This document shows, one piece after another, positions 8,458-17,597 of a stretch of 64,000 nucleotides of DNA. The DNA lies in contig JAVBSY010000008.1 of NCBI GenBank assembly GCA_031556475.1, forward strand, positions 1 to 64,000, in the 5' to 3' direction. The stretch is from Azoarcus sp031556475 (GTDB lineage: Bacteria; Pseudomonadota; Gammaproteobacteria; Burkholderiales; Rhodocyclaceae). Under the pieces are notes generated by a model. The model worked only from the letters and a program-made list of their open reading frames with translations. It made no database searches and had not been told where the DNA came from. Every line of letters begins with the position of its first letter. Position 1 is the stretch's first letter. Both the position numbers and the translations under genes were made by a program.

Positions 8458-9006
8458 TTAAACCTGGTTTTGCTTGACGTCCCACGTTCCGGTAACCGAT
8501 GCACCCATCGAGCCATCGGCGTTTTGTTCCTTGACCTCAGCCTTGATCTTGGCATAGGACAAGCCGACTTCCTCGATCACGCGGGGGCTGTTGGTCGCGC
8601 CCATCGGACGGACGTGCGTAATAAGGACATCGGTGAGCGTCACTTTCATGTACTCTTGCTGACCGCCACCAACCTTGCAGCAGCTCAGTTCCACGCTTGG
8701 CACGTGCTTGCCGCTGGCGCAGTACTGCATCAGATTGGGGGTGGACTTGTCGACGTAGTGGGTGAACACCAGTTCACTGAAGTTGGCCTTGCCAACGCCA
8801 CCGCCGCCGCCGATGTGGCTGGAGGAGGATTGGCTGACGGCATAACCCCAGCTGAGAACGTCGACTTGGCCGGAGTGCTTGGAATCTTTCGATTCTCCGG
8901 GGATGCCTTCGAGCTTGATGAAGAAGTCCTGCAAGGAATCCTTCGGCGCTGTGTCGACGGAAACCTGCGGTGGAGACATGATGTTGCCTAAGCCGAGAGA
9001 AGCCAT
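8458..9006 (-). CDS. hcp: Hcp (TssD) tube protein
   Basis: A 182-residue Hcp-family protein, the hexameric ring that stacks into the T6SS inner tube and is expelled. The motifs DFFIKLEGIPGESKD near the start, DVLSWGYAVSQ and the glycine-rich loop HIGGGGGVGKANFSELVFTH are characteristic. A strong ribosome binding site (AGAGGAAA) precedes the ATG, which fits a highly produced secreted subunit. The gene is isolated by hairpins on both sides, lying between tssC and tssE. Confidence 0.96.
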   Translation of the reverse strand: MASLGLGNIMSPPQVSVDTAPKDSLQDFFIKLEGIPGESKDSKHSGQVDVLSWGYAVSQSSSSHIGGGGGVGKANFSELVFTHYVDKSTPNLMQYCASGKHVPSVELSCCKVGGGQQEYMKVTLTDVLITHVRPMGATNSPRVIEEVGLSYAKIKAEVKEQNADGSMGASVTGTWDVKQNQV

Positions 9007-9043
9007 ATCATTTCCTCTTATAAGTTGGAGACAAAAGCACCGA

Positions 9044-9103
9044 GCGGAACGGTGAAGCGTTCCGCCGGTTTAGACGGGGAACGGTTTTCAACAACCGTTC
9101 CCC
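9044..9103 (-). promoter_or_regulatory. Two adjacent hairpins between tssC and hcp
   Basis: The first inverted repeat is GCGGAACG (9044-9051) with CGTTCCGC (9058-9065). The second is GGGGAACGG (9076-9084) with CCGTTCCCC (9095-9103). In the leftward transcript they lie in the roughly 100-nt gap upstream of the hcp ribosome binding site. No T-run follows in that direction, so they look more like processing or stability elements than terminators. Both share a GGAACGG core. Confidence 0.5.
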
Positions 9104-9110
9104 AAATTTT

Positions 9111-10622
9111 TCAAGTCGTGGCACTGTTTTCCTTGACGGAAGGAAGCTTCGAAACCAGACGCAACGACACGGTCAATCCTTCCAACTGGTAGTGTGGGCG
9201 CAGGAAGAATTTCGACGTGTAATAACCCGGATTGCCCTCGACTTCCTCGACCTGGACTTCCGCCGCGGCAAGCGGCTTGCGTGCCTTGGTTTCCTGGGAT
9301 GAGTTGGTCGGGTCGCCATCCACGTAATTCATGATCCAGTCATTTAACCATATTTGCATATCATCGCGCTCGCGGAATGAGCCGATTTTATCCCGAACAA
9401 TGCATTTCAGGTAATGAGCGAAGCGGCAGCAGGCAAATAGGTAGGGCAGGCGTGCTGCAAGATTGGCGTTGGCAGTAGCGTCCGGATCGTAGTATTCGAT
9501 CGGTTTCTGCAGGGATTGCGCACCGATGAACGCAGCAACGTCGGAGTTCTTGCGGTGCAGGATCGGCATGAAGCCGTTTTTCGCCAATTCCGCTTCGCGC
9601 CTGTCCGAAATGGCTATTTCGGTCGGGCATTTCATGTCAACGCCGCCGTCGTCGGACGGGAAGGTATGCGCCGGCAAATCTTCCACGATACCGCCCGATT
9701 CGACGCCCCGGATCGAGGTGCACCAGCCGTAGTACTTGAATGAACGGTTGATGTTAACCGCCATCGCATAGGCCGAATTCGCCCAGCAGTACTGGTTGTG
9801 ATCGGAGCCGTCGGTGTCTTCCTCGAAGTCGAACTCGTCCACCGGGTTGGTCCGCGCGCCATAAGGCAGGCGCGCCAGGACACGCGGCATGGCCAGACCG
9901 ATGTAGCGCGAGTCCTCGGATTCGCGCAGGCTGCGCCACGCGGCATATTCGGTGTTTTCGAATATCTTGGTCAGATCGCGCGGGTTGGCCAGTTCCTGCC
10001 ACGAATCCATTTGCATGACCGCCGGGGCTGCGCCGGCAATGAACGGGCAGTGCGCCGCCGCCGCGATCTTGGCCATTTCTCCCAACAATTCGACGTCTGG
10101 GGGGGAATGATCGAAGAAATAGTCGCCGACGAGGCAGCCATAGGGCGATCCGCCGAACTGATCGTATTCGAGTTCGTAAACTTTCTTGAAAATCGGGCTC
10201 TGGTCCCAACCAATGCCCTTATGCCGCCTCAATGTCCGGTGCAATTCGGTTTTCGAGATCGGCAGTACGCGAACCTTGAGCATCTCGTCGGTTTCGGTGT
10301 TATTGACGAGGTAGTGCAAGCCTCTCCATGCGCTTTCCAGTTTCTGGAAATCGGCGTGGTGGATGATCGCGTTGATCTGCTCGGAAAGCTTGCGATCGAT
10401 TTCGGCGATGATGGCTTCGATAGCCTTGTAGGCATCGGCACTGACCGTCGCGGAACTGGTAAGCGCTTGCTCGGCAAGAGTGCGCACCGCGCTTTCCACC
10501 GCGTCTTTCGCTTCATCCGTTTTTGGTTTGAATTCCCGTTGCAACAGGGAAGAAAATTCATCTACCTGAGCTTCGGCTGCAGCTGTGCCGGGTACGGCTT
10601 GGATTTGCTCCATTTTCTCCAT
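9111..10622 (-). CDS. tssC: TssC (VipB/ImpD) sheath protein, large subunit
   Basis: A 503-residue sheath subunit that assembles with TssB around the Hcp tube. Family signatures seen are AIIHHADFQKLESAWRGLHY, YGCLVGDYFFDHSPPD, FIAGAAPAVM, LPYGARTNPVDEFDFEE and a C-terminal HYQLEGLTVSLRLVSKLP. The length is typical. It follows tssB by 26 bp. The ATG at 10622 follows a GGAAG ribosome binding site; a second in-frame ATG occurs three codons later. Confidence 0.97.
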   Translation of the reverse strand: MEKMEQIQAVPGTAAAEAQVDEFSSLLQREFKPKTDEAKDAVESAVRTLAEQALTSSATVSADAYKAIEAIIAEIDRKLSEQINAIIHHADFQKLESAWRGLHYLVNNTETDEMLKVRVLPISKTELHRTLRRHKGIGWDQSPIFKKVYELEYDQFGGSPYGCLVGDYFFDHSPPDVELLGEMAKIAAAAHCPFIAGAAPAVMQMDSWQELANPRDLTKIFENTEYAAWRSLRESEDSRYIGLAMPRVLARLPYGARTNPVDEFDFEEDTDGSDHNQYCWANSAYAMAVNINRSFKYYGWCTSIRGVESGGIVEDLPAHTFPSDDGGVDMKCPTEIAISDRREAELAKNGFMPILHRKNSDVAAFIGAQSLQKPIEYYDPDATANANLAARLPYLFACCRFAHYLKCIVRDKIGSFRERDDMQIWLNDWIMNYVDGDPTNSSQETKARKPLAAAEVQVEEVEGNPGYYTSKFFLRPHYQLEGLTVSLRLVSKLPSVKENSATT

Positions 10623-10648
10623 TTCGTTTCTTCCTCTCGCCCGTCGTA

Positions 10649-11200
10649 TCAGGCTTCTTCAGTTTCATCCGTGGCGGTGGAGGGGCGCGGGCTTGCCGCA
10701 AGCGTCTTGAGCAGGGCGGGATCCTTGAGCACCTTTGCGATTAATTCTTCCGCACCGGTCTTGCCATCCATGTAGGTGAGAAGGTTGTTGAGCTGGGTAC
10801 GGGCGTTCAACAGTTCGGCCAATGCCCCGACCTTCTTCGCGATCGCATCGGGGGAAAAGTCGTTCATGCTGTCGAAGGTGATATCGACCGCCAGATTGCC
10901 TTCGCCGGTAAGGGTGTTATTCACGGCGAAAGCGACCCTGGGGCTGATTGCCTGCATGCGTTCGTCGAAGTTGTCGATGTCGACTTCGAGAAACTTGCGC
11001 TCTGAAACAGGCGGCAAGGCTTCTTTGGGTTTACCGGCGAGGTCCGCCATGACGCCCATGACAAAGGGCAGTTGGACCTTCTTCTCCGAGCCGTAAAGTT
11101 CCACGTCGTATTCGATCTGAACGCGCGGGGCCCGGTTGCGGGCGATGAATTTCTGGCCGCTCTTTTTTTTATCGAGCGGGGTGTACCTGCGACGGCTCAT
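10649..11200 (-). CDS. tssB: TssB (VipA/ImpB) sheath protein, small subunit
   Basis: A 183-residue small sheath subunit. I chose the ATG at 11200 (MSRRRYTPLD) because an AGGAG site lies nine bases upstream; a TTG two codons earlier sits too close to it. The motifs PRVQIEYDVELYGSEKK, LPFVMGVMADLAG and FLEVDIDNFDERM are diagnostic of the ImpB family. Its product forms the helical contractile sheath with TssC, the next gene. Confidence 0.96.
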   Translation of the reverse strand: MSRRRYTPLDKKKSGQKFIARNRAPRVQIEYDVELYGSEKKVQLPFVMGVMADLAGKPKEALPPVSERKFLEVDIDNFDERMQAISPRVAFAVNNTLTGEGNLAVDITFDSMNDFSPDAIAKKVGALAELLNARTQLNNLLTYMDGKTGAEELIAKVLKDPALLKTLAASPRPSTATDETEEA

Positions 11201-11259
11201 CTTCAAGTTCTCCTTTGGATCATGGTGAATCGATCAGTACAAGGTTCAGGGTTGCGGAA

Positions 11260-12264
11260 TCAGTCGCGTTTGCCCGAGCCCGCTATCAGCGTGGCTTGTG
11301 GAAGCCCATCGGGCGCAAGTTCGCGCAGAATCGAAAGAAAATCCTGCCCGATCAACTGACGCGCACGCCGGATGAGCAGCGGTGCCGGGTTGGCCGGCTC
11401 CGTTTGCTCCAGATAGGCGCAGGCGGCATCGAGCATCCTGATTACGTCAGCTCTCGATTTGGCTTCGTGCGGCAGCGGGGTAGCGGGCAATGAAGCCTCA
11501 ACGGGAGCTGCCGTGGTGTTTTTGTCCATGGCTGCGGGTTGGGCGTGGCTCGCCGGGAATTGTTGCGGCAACGCCAGATCGATCAGGCCGAACAGCGGCT
11601 GAAAGTCCGGCGAAGCTTCCGGGCCGAGGCGTTCCTGGCATAGTTGGTCGAGTTCGTCGGCGGCATCCCTGAGCTGCTGCAGTTCGCGCAAGACTGCGTT
11701 GCCGGTATTGGATTCCTCGGCGATGAGCTGTATCAGTTGCTCGCGCCGCAATGGCTTGTTGGCATCGCTTTCACGCCCCGAGTGGATGCGTTCGATCGTG
11801 CCGAGACTGATTGCCCCAAGTTGGCGTGTAGGAATTTCGGCCGTGCGCAGATCGCTGAGCAAGCCGTCATGGGCAGTGAGCGTAGCAAGCGCATTGCCGC
11901 GCGGCACAGGGTCATGCTCCCCATCGAAGGCCAATGCGGGATGCGCTTCGTCCCAATAGCAGTGGGCCATTTCCAGGTTCAACCGGATCCCTTCCAACGC
12001 GCCGGCAATGCCGCGCGTCCGCGCCAGACTTCGTGTCAGGATGGCGGTCAGGCGAAAATCCTTGCTGCGCTTGAGGAGTTTTTGCGCGTCGGCCATGGCC
12101 TTGGGCCAATCGGGCGCCTCCGCCGGGATGATGGTGTCGCCGTATTGCCGTTCGGGTTGCCCCGACAGGCTTCGTTCCAGTGCGAGGTAATCGGGGTCGT
12201 AGTCCAACTCCATGCCGCATGGATTGGCGTCATCGACCGGCGCAAGTATTTCCTGATGCTCCAT
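11260..12264 (-). CDS. tssA: TssA (ImpA N-terminal domain) cap/assembly protein
   Basis: A 334-residue protein with the ImpA N-terminal domain that recruits and caps the growing T6SS tail. It shows ILAPVDDANPCGMELDYDPDY, PAEAPDWPKAMADAQKLL and a region rich in Arg and Leu resembling LAITRALARTRG in relatives. The ATG at 12264 was preferred over a TTG six codons upstream; neither has a strong ribosome binding site. The C-terminus ends LIGQDFLSILRELAPDG, which is typical of short TssA proteins. It precedes tssB and tssC. Confidence 0.92.
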   Translation of the reverse strand: MEHQEILAPVDDANPCGMELDYDPDYLALERSLSGQPERQYGDTIIPAEAPDWPKAMADAQKLLKRSKDFRLTAILTRSLARTRGIAGALEGIRLNLEMAHCYWDEAHPALAFDGEHDPVPRGNALATLTAHDGLLSDLRTAEIPTRQLGAISLGTIERIHSGRESDANKPLRREQLIQLIAEESNTGNAVLRELQQLRDAADELDQLCQERLGPEASPDFQPLFGLIDLALPQQFPASHAQPAAMDKNTTAAPVEASLPATPLPHEAKSRADVIRMLDAACAYLEQTEPANPAPLLIRRARQLIGQDFLSILRELAPDGLPQATLIAGSGKRD

Positions 12265-12287
12265 GCTGGTTCGGCCTGCCAAAGGAT

Positions 12288-12737
12288 TTATTCGTGTGCC
12301 GGCTGGCTGTTGGTGAGCCGGATCCTATCCGCTTTGGCGCTTTCAAAGGCGGAACCCCATAGGGGGTGGGCGTGCTCGGCCGGCTCGAGATTGAAACCGC
12401 CATCCAGTTGCAATGCACGATCAAAGGCTTGCCGGCAAAGCATTTTCCGTTCGGTAACGCAATAGGTGAAAGCGAGGTATTTCAGCGCGGCAATTTTGGT
12501 GGCATCCTGGGCCACCCAGATGTCGTGGGACAGAAGCGTCGACTCCGCCGCCGGATAATCGCCTCCCTGGTAGGAGGAAATACCCTTGAGCAAGGCTGCG
12601 CGGCCCTTGTCGTTGATCTCGATTTGGGCTAACTGCTCTGGAGAGGGCTTGGTTTCTTTGGTTGTCACGCACGCGGAAACGATTGCCGCGATCAGCAGGA
12701 AACTCGAGGTAGCACGAATTTTTTTGAATGCAGACAT
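12288..12737 (-). CDS. T6SS-associated lipoprotein
   Basis: A 149-residue protein starting MSAFKKIRATSSFLLIAAIV, with a lipobox V-S-A-C that would make Cys23 the lipidated residue. The mature part contains TPR-like helices (KGRAALLKGISSYQGGDYPAAESTLL; LKYLAFTYCVTERKMLCRQAFDRALQLD), a shape common in T6SS-linked lipoproteins. It lies between ppkA and tssA and probably belongs to their transcript. The exact role is unknown; an outer-membrane or periplasmic partner of the phosphorylation pathway or of the membrane complex is plausible. Confidence 0.8.
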   Translation of the reverse strand: MSAFKKIRATSSFLLIAAIVSACVTTKETKPSPEQLAQIEINDKGRAALLKGISSYQGGDYPAAESTLLSHDIWVAQDATKIAALKYLAFTYCVTERKMLCRQAFDRALQLDGGFNLEPAEHAHPLWGSAFESAKADRIRLTNSQPAHE

Positions 12738-12772
12738 AGCCTTGTATCTTTCATGAACTGCCCGTGACCGCG

Positions 12773-14851
12773 TCAATTTTCCTTGACGGGGACGGGGGGC
12801 GTGAAATGGTGTTCAACGGTCGTTTTCTGGTCGGCGATGATGACGACGCTTTTATCCACCGGGGGAAAGCCTGGATTGCGGAGTTCGATGGAATATTCGC
12901 CTTGTTCGAGGCGAATCTCGCGCAGCGGAGGATTGACCCCCCGCTTTTTGCCGTTGATCCAAATTTCGCTCCAAGGCCAGGAGGAAATCGAGAGCAAGCC
13001 CGTTTTTTCGCTTGCTTGCGCGGGTTTCTGGGGTTTTTCAGGCTTGTTGACGGCGACCTGAGAGCCTGGGTTTATTGCTGGTTCAGACAAGGCAACCGGC
13101 TTTGGTGGCGGAGCAGCGGGCGGTGCCACCAGAGCGGTAACGGATTCGGGTGGAGGGGCAGGCGGCGTGTCGGTATGAACAGGCGCCGGTTCAGACGTCG
13201 GTTGAGTGGCGTCCGGTGTAGCAAGCCCGATGGACGAGCCCGTCGCTGCAACCGTGATGATGGGGGCGGGCGTGGGAGAACTTGATTCGACGGGATCAGG
13301 CGCTTGCTGTTGCTCCGATTGATTGGCATCGGGCTGTGTCGCTATGGGCAAAGGCTCCGGTTCTACTTGCGAGGTAGTTGTCACGGTCGGGGAGGAGGGT
13401 GTAATGCTTTCCGCCACCATCCACCAATACCAGCCCGCTACGAGAGCAGCCACCACCAGCGAAGCCATCATGGGCACGAACGACTTGCGAGGCTTCTTGT
13501 TATCCGCTCGTTGTACCGGGGAGGGGGCGGCTTTCGCCGTCTTCTGCAATGGGACGGAAGAGGGGGCTCCAATCCGGGCGTGCTCACGGAGGCGGCCGGA
13601 AAGCAGATCGTTCATTTCCGGAAAAGCGTTCGCGGCAGCATCGCCGCCGCTATCCGTCTTGATGGCGAACGGGTCCGGCGGGTCGTATGAGGGTGCTCCC
13701 GTGCCTGATGCCTCGGTGCTTGTCTCCGTGTTGGCGTCATCCGGCTGCGCCAATTCCAGCAGAGCTGTGGAGTCGGTCTGATGCGCCTTGAGCTGCGCGA
13801 CCATGTCGGCCAGCTTTTGCGGAGACAGCACAATCGTCGCCGAATCCGCATCGGATAGCGTGGTACTGCTCGCCGAATCGGTGTCGTGCGAAGGAGAGAG
13901 TGGCACCGGCTTGTAGTCGTCGGGAGTGATGCCAAGAAGCGTTCTGAGTTCGCCGATGGACTGAGGGCGGTCTGTTGCCTGGAGGGCCAGTGCGCGGTCT
14001 ATGGCACCGAGGAAAGAAGGTGAAAAACCGCTTCTGGCTGTTTCAGCCAGCGACGGAAGCGTGTCCTTCAGCATCCTCGATACAGAGGCGGTGGGGGCTG
14101 TGCCCGTCACGGCAAAGTAGAGTACGGCACCGATCGCATAGATGTCGGTCCACGGACCCTGCTGTATCTGCGGATCGTCTACATATTGTTCGATTGGCGC
14201 ATAGCCCGGCTTGATGACGACGGTAAGTGCGTGCTGTAGCTTGCCGAGAATGCGCCGGGCCGAGCCGAGGTCGAGAAGGACAGGATTGCCGTCGTCCTGG
14301 ATAAGGATGTTGTCCGGCGCGATATCGCGATGAAAAACGCCCTGCCGATGGAGCATTTCAAGGGCATCGAGAATCGGCGAAAAAACACTCCGCAGCCACT
14401 TTTCGTCATAGCGGCTGCCGTGTGTTCCAAGCACGGCACGCAATGTCTTGCCGGAGTAATAAGGCATCGACATGTAGGCGGTACCGTTTTCTTCCCAGAA
14501 GCTGAGCACCTTCACCAGGGCTGGGTGGGAAAACTCGGCAAGCAGCCGCCCCTCGTTGATGAAACCGCGCAGCCCGGCCTCGAATGTGTCCCGATGGCGT
14601 TCCGAACGTACCTTGACCTCGAAGGAAGCCTCGCGGCTGGAAAATGCAGTGGGCGCGAATTCCTTGATCGCGATGGTGCGGTTCAGTTGAACGTCGCGCG
14701 CCAGATAGACAATGCTGAATCCACCTTCCCCCAGGACGTCGACGATCTCGTACTCACGCAGGCGTGCTCCTTTAGGCAGTGCACAGGTTCCATGCGGCTT
14801 ATAAGCCGCTGGAAAGTCTGCTTCGTTGCGAAAGTGGCTTGACGCTTGCAT
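12773..14851 (-). CDS. ppkA: PpkA-type Ser/Thr kinase with C-terminal PEGA domain
   Basis: A 692-residue membrane kinase that starts the T6SS threonine-phosphorylation pathway. The kinase domain (about 34-305) has the glycine loop GEGGFS (41-46), the AIK lysine (Lys63), catalytic HRD (174-176) with Asn181, and DLG in place of DFG (194-196). A disordered Ser/Pro-rich stretch leads to a transmembrane helix (about 459-480), a Pro/Thr-rich periplasmic linker, and a PEGA-like domain (about 622-690, WSEIWINGKKRG). The start at 14851 lies just before the kinase fold; a longer frame would run into the divergent gene. There is no clear ribosome binding site. The target is expected to be the FHA protein encoded divergently. 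Confidence 0.9.
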   Translation of the reverse strand: MQASSHFRNEADFPAAYKPHGTCALPKGARLREYEIVDVLGEGGFSIVYLARDVQLNRTIAIKEFAPTAFSSREASFEVKVRSERHRDTFEAGLRGFINEGRLLAEFSHPALVKVLSFWEENGTAYMSMPYYSGKTLRAVLGTHGSRYDEKWLRSVFSPILDALEMLHRQGVFHRDIAPDNILIQDDGNPVLLDLGSARRILGKLQHALTVVIKPGYAPIEQYVDDPQIQQGPWTDIYAIGAVLYFAVTGTAPTASVSRMLKDTLPSLAETARSGFSPSFLGAIDRALALQATDRPQSIGELRTLLGITPDDYKPVPLSPSHDTDSASSTTLSDADSATIVLSPQKLADMVAQLKAHQTDSTALLELAQPDDANTETSTEASGTGAPSYDPPDPFAIKTDSGGDAAANAFPEMNDLLSGRLREHARIGAPSSVPLQKTAKAAPSPVQRADNKKPRKSFVPMMASLVVAALVAGWYWWMVAESITPSSPTVTTTSQVEPEPLPIATQPDANQSEQQQAPDPVESSSPTPAPIITVAATGSSIGLATPDATQPTSEPAPVHTDTPPAPPPESVTALVAPPAAPPPKPVALSEPAINPGSQVAVNKPEKPQKPAQASEKTGLLSISSWPWSEIWINGKKRGVNPPLREIRLEQGEYSIELRNPGFPPVDKSVVIIADQKTTVEHHFTPPVPVKEN

Positions 14852-14890
14852 GCGAAAGGCGGCGGATATACTGTAATTTCGTATGCTATA

Positions 14891-14936
14891 CGTTGAGCAT
14901 CTCGGTATGCAAGCGTTGGGCATCTCCGTATGCAAG
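14891..14936. repeat. Tandem 23-bp direct repeat in the ppkA-fha divergent region
   Basis: Two head-to-tail 23-bp units (14891-14913 and 14914-14936) begin CGTTG and end GTATGCAAG. They differ only at unit positions 6 (A/G) and 14 (G/C). A degenerate copy of the CGTATGC core lies just to the left (14880-14886). The period is about two helical turns. The position, 40-90 bp upstream of the ppkA start and about 190 bp from fha, suggests binding sites for a regulator of one or both T6SS arms. Confidence 0.7.
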
Positions 14937-15128
14937 CAGCTTTGTCCGCCGATGGCGTCAGGCAATGTCGGCGACCCACCATGATGCTCCTCGGCTATGC
15001 ATGAACCATGATATCCTCGCGGCCGGCAGGCTTGGTTCTCATATAAGTTATTGGCATTTCTATTGGCAAATACCCTACATTCCGCAAGCTTTCCGAACCA
15101 ACGAAAGCAATCATAGGCAGTGTCGTCG

Positions 15129-16733
15129 ATGGTGGAGTACGAGCTTGAACTGACGGTCGTGTCATATAACGGAGAGCCCCCCGTTCCACCGCTGAGCAAG
15201 CGTCTGGAAGCGGAAGGGCTGACGCTGGGACGCGATCCGGATAATGACTTTGTGCTAGAGGACGCGGAGCGTTTGGTTTCGCGCCGGCAAGCCAGGTTGA
15301 TGCGCACATCGGCGACCGAAGTTGCGGTCGACAATGTAAGCAGTTGTAACGCCATGCTCATCAATGAGCGTGAGTTGTTGCCGGGGCAGCGCTGCGTCAT
15401 CGGAATTCCAGGAAGGGTCCTGGTAGGTCGCTACCTCCTCTCGCTGTCCGTGGGCAAAAAGTTGCCGCCAGCGGGGCGCCCCAGCGTATCCGAGTGGTCG
15501 CCGGAGCCGTTGCGGCCGGTGCCACTTCCCGAAATGCCGGATATTTTTGCTGTCGGTGCTCCCCCAGCGCCGAAAGCGCCACTTGCGGGAGAAACGCTCC
15601 CCGAGGATTTCTACACCGCTTTTGGCGGATCTGCTTCCCTGCTCGATAGCTTGCCGCAAAGCAGCGCCGAACCCATTCCCGAACCAATGCGTGACCTGCA
15701 CCCCATCCAGACACTGGGCGACAAAACAGGATCGACGATCGATCCGTTGGCGCTGTTTTCGAGCCCCCTGGCGGAAGAGGATTTGCTCGGGTCGGCGCGG
15801 AATCTGGATCACGCGCTCGAAATTCATTCACCTTTCATCATTCCCGCAGCCACCCGCGCCACACAGGAAAACGCGAAGGAGAGCAGCACGGAAGGGATGG
15901 CAAGTGTAGCGAAGGATCGCGATGCGCTGATGGGCAGTGGCATTCTGGAAGGGATTTCTCTGGAGGGGGCCAAACCGGGCGGCACGGAGATTTTTAGCGA
16001 GCCGATCACTTACAGCGAACCGGCTCCGAGCGAGCCAGTACAAAATCCTCCTCCTCCCCCTCCCGCGAGCACTTTTCCCGCAGATGCCGCGCCCAAGCGC
16101 ATGCCGACCCCGGCGCCCGTTCTCGTCCATGATGAGTACGCTCAACTGCGGCATGCCTTCGCCAAAGGCTGCGGCTTGCCCGAATCGTCTTTGCCAGCCC
16201 TGTCCCCAGAATTCATGGAGTCGCTTGGGGCGCTCTTGATGTCGATGACGACAGGAGCCGTACGCTTGATCCAGGCTCGTTCGGCAACGAAGCATGAGCT
16301 ACGCGCCAATGTCACGATGATCGTCCCCGCAGGCAACAATCCGCTGAAATTCGCCCCGGACGGACAGGCTGCGATCATGCAACTGCTGTCTCATCGCCTT
16401 CCTGGTTTCATGGCCCCCCTGGACGCGATCGACGATGCGTTCAACGATCTGGCTGCACACCATGCCGGCTTGGTCGCGGGGGCGAGGGCGGCGGTTTACG
16501 ATGTGCTCGGACGATTCAAGCCTGCCGTGTTGGAACAGCGTCTGAATCACGCCAAGCCGGCGTTCTTCTTCGGCCAGTCCGCGCGCAAGGCCAAACTCTG
16601 GGAACTGTACGAAGAGAAGTACACAAGCATCGCTGGAGAAGCGCAGGAGGAGTTCGAGCTGTCTTTTCAGCGCGCCTTTGCTCAAGCCTATGAACAGGAA
16701 ATCGAAAAGTTCTCGGGCGGAGTGCATTCATGA
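15129..16733 (+). CDS. fha: FHA-domain protein of the T6SS phosphorylation switch
   Basis: A 534-residue protein, also called TagH. The N-terminal forkhead-associated domain (about 9-95) contains LTLGRDPDNDFVLEDAERLVSRRQ, with the Gly-Arg, Ser and Asn residues that bind phosphothreonine. A long proline-rich linker follows, then the conserved T6SS FHA C-terminal domain (about 335-530), which includes KFAPDGQAAIMQLL and KAKLWELYEEKY. ATG 15129 is used; an in-frame GTG three codons earlier is possible. The stop overlaps pppA by four bases. In Pseudomonas the homologue is phosphorylated by PpkA and dephosphorylated by PppA. Confidence 0.92.
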   Translation: MVEYELELTVVSYNGEPPVPPLSKRLEAEGLTLGRDPDNDFVLEDAERLVSRRQARLMRTSATEVAVDNVSSCNAMLINERELLPGQRCVIGIPGRVLVGRYLLSLSVGKKLPPAGRPSVSEWSPEPLRPVPLPEMPDIFAVGAPPAPKAPLAGETLPEDFYTAFGGSASLLDSLPQSSAEPIPEPMRDLHPIQTLGDKTGSTIDPLALFSSPLAEEDLLGSARNLDHALEIHSPFIIPAATRATQENAKESSTEGMASVAKDRDALMGSGILEGISLEGAKPGGTEIFSEPITYSEPAPSEPVQNPPPPPPASTFPADAAPKRMPTPAPVLVHDEYAQLRHAFAKGCGLPESSLPALSPEFMESLGALLMSMTTGAVRLIQARSATKHELRANVTMIVPAGNNPLKFAPDGQAAIMQLLSHRLPGFMAPLDAIDDAFNDLAAHHAGLVAGARAAVYDVLGRFKPAVLEQRLNHAKPAFFFGQSARKAKLWELYEEKYTSIAGEAQEEFELSFQRAFAQAYEQEIEKFSGGVHS

Positions 16734-17548
16734 GCATGCACGTTGCTGCGGATGGCGTGCATGTGGAGTATGCAACCCTGTCGCGCCAAGGTAGCCGCAA
16801 GTGGAATGAAGATGCTTGTGGATGTTGGACCTCGGGGCGGGGCGCCTGTTTCATTGTTTCCGATGGCGCGGGCGGGCATGGTGGGGGCGACGTTGCTTCC
16901 GAAACCGCGGTAAAGACGCTTCTGAGCGCGTTTTCGGCCAAACCGGCCTTGGATCGAACGCATATCGAGAGTTTGCTGCATAAAACCGATGAAGCAATCA
17001 AATATGCGCAAAGCCTGTCCGACGCCCTGCACCAGATGAGTGCAACTGTCGCGGCGCTGTTCTTCAATGCCGATGCCAAGCTGGCGCAATGGATCAGCCT
17101 GGGCGATACACGGCTCTATCACTTCAGACGTCGAAACTGCCGGCAACTGACCAAAGATCATAGTGTGGTACAGAACTACGTGGATGCCGGCGTCATCAGC
17201 GAGGATCGCATGCGAGGTCATCCCGAGAGAAACTTGCTGTTCGCGGCACTCGGCATGAGCGAGGGGGTGCAGCCTGCCGCATTGGAGGAACCATTTTCCG
17301 TGGAGGATGGCGATGCGTTTTTACTATGCACCGATGGTTTCTGGGAGTCCGTGATCGAAGATGCAATGATAAGCACGAAACTTCAGGCTGCTTCCGCCGA
17401 GGAATGGTTGGTTCGCATGGAACAGATCATCGTCGGGCATGCTGCCCCTCAGCAGGACAACTACAGCGCGCTTGCCGTTTGGGTCGGCAGCCCGAATCAG
17501 GTTACTTTGCCGTGGCTGGAACTGGAGCAGACCACGCAGCAATGGTGA
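16730..17548 (+). CDS. pppA: PppA-type PP2C protein phosphatase
   Basis: A 272-residue PPM/PP2C phosphatase expected to reverse PpkA phosphorylation of the FHA protein. The metal-binding motifs are present: RKWNEDACGCW (about 24-34), VSDGAGGHGGGD (about 43-54), LCTDGFWE and the C-terminal DNYSALAVW. It is translationally coupled to fha (ATGA overlap) and is cytoplasmic, with no signal peptide. Length and order match characterised T6SS clusters. Confidence 0.94.
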   Translation: MSMHVAADGVHVEYATLSRQGSRKWNEDACGCWTSGRGACFIVSDGAGGHGGGDVASETAVKTLLSAFSAKPALDRTHIESLLHKTDEAIKYAQSLSDALHQMSATVAALFFNADAKLAQWISLGDTRLYHFRRRNCRQLTKDHSVVQNYVDAGVISEDRMRGHPERNLLFAALGMSEGVQPAALEEPFSVEDGDAFLLCTDGFWESVIEDAMISTKLQAASAEEWLVRMEQIIVGHAAPQQDNYSALAVWVGSPNQVTLPWLELEQTTQQW

Positions 17549-17597
17549 GCGTTGCGACAGCGCTCGAACGAAACCCCATTTTTTATTGATAGCCAAT

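Noticed and set aside
15030..15120. Possible sigma-54 promoter before fha (TGGCA followed by TTGGC)
   Set aside because: The spacing between the GG and GC dinucleotides is one base too long and TTGC is not matched.
14852..15400. N-terminal extension of the ppkA frame
   Set aside because: It would overlap the divergent FHA gene and the tandem repeats, and it lies outside the kinase fold.
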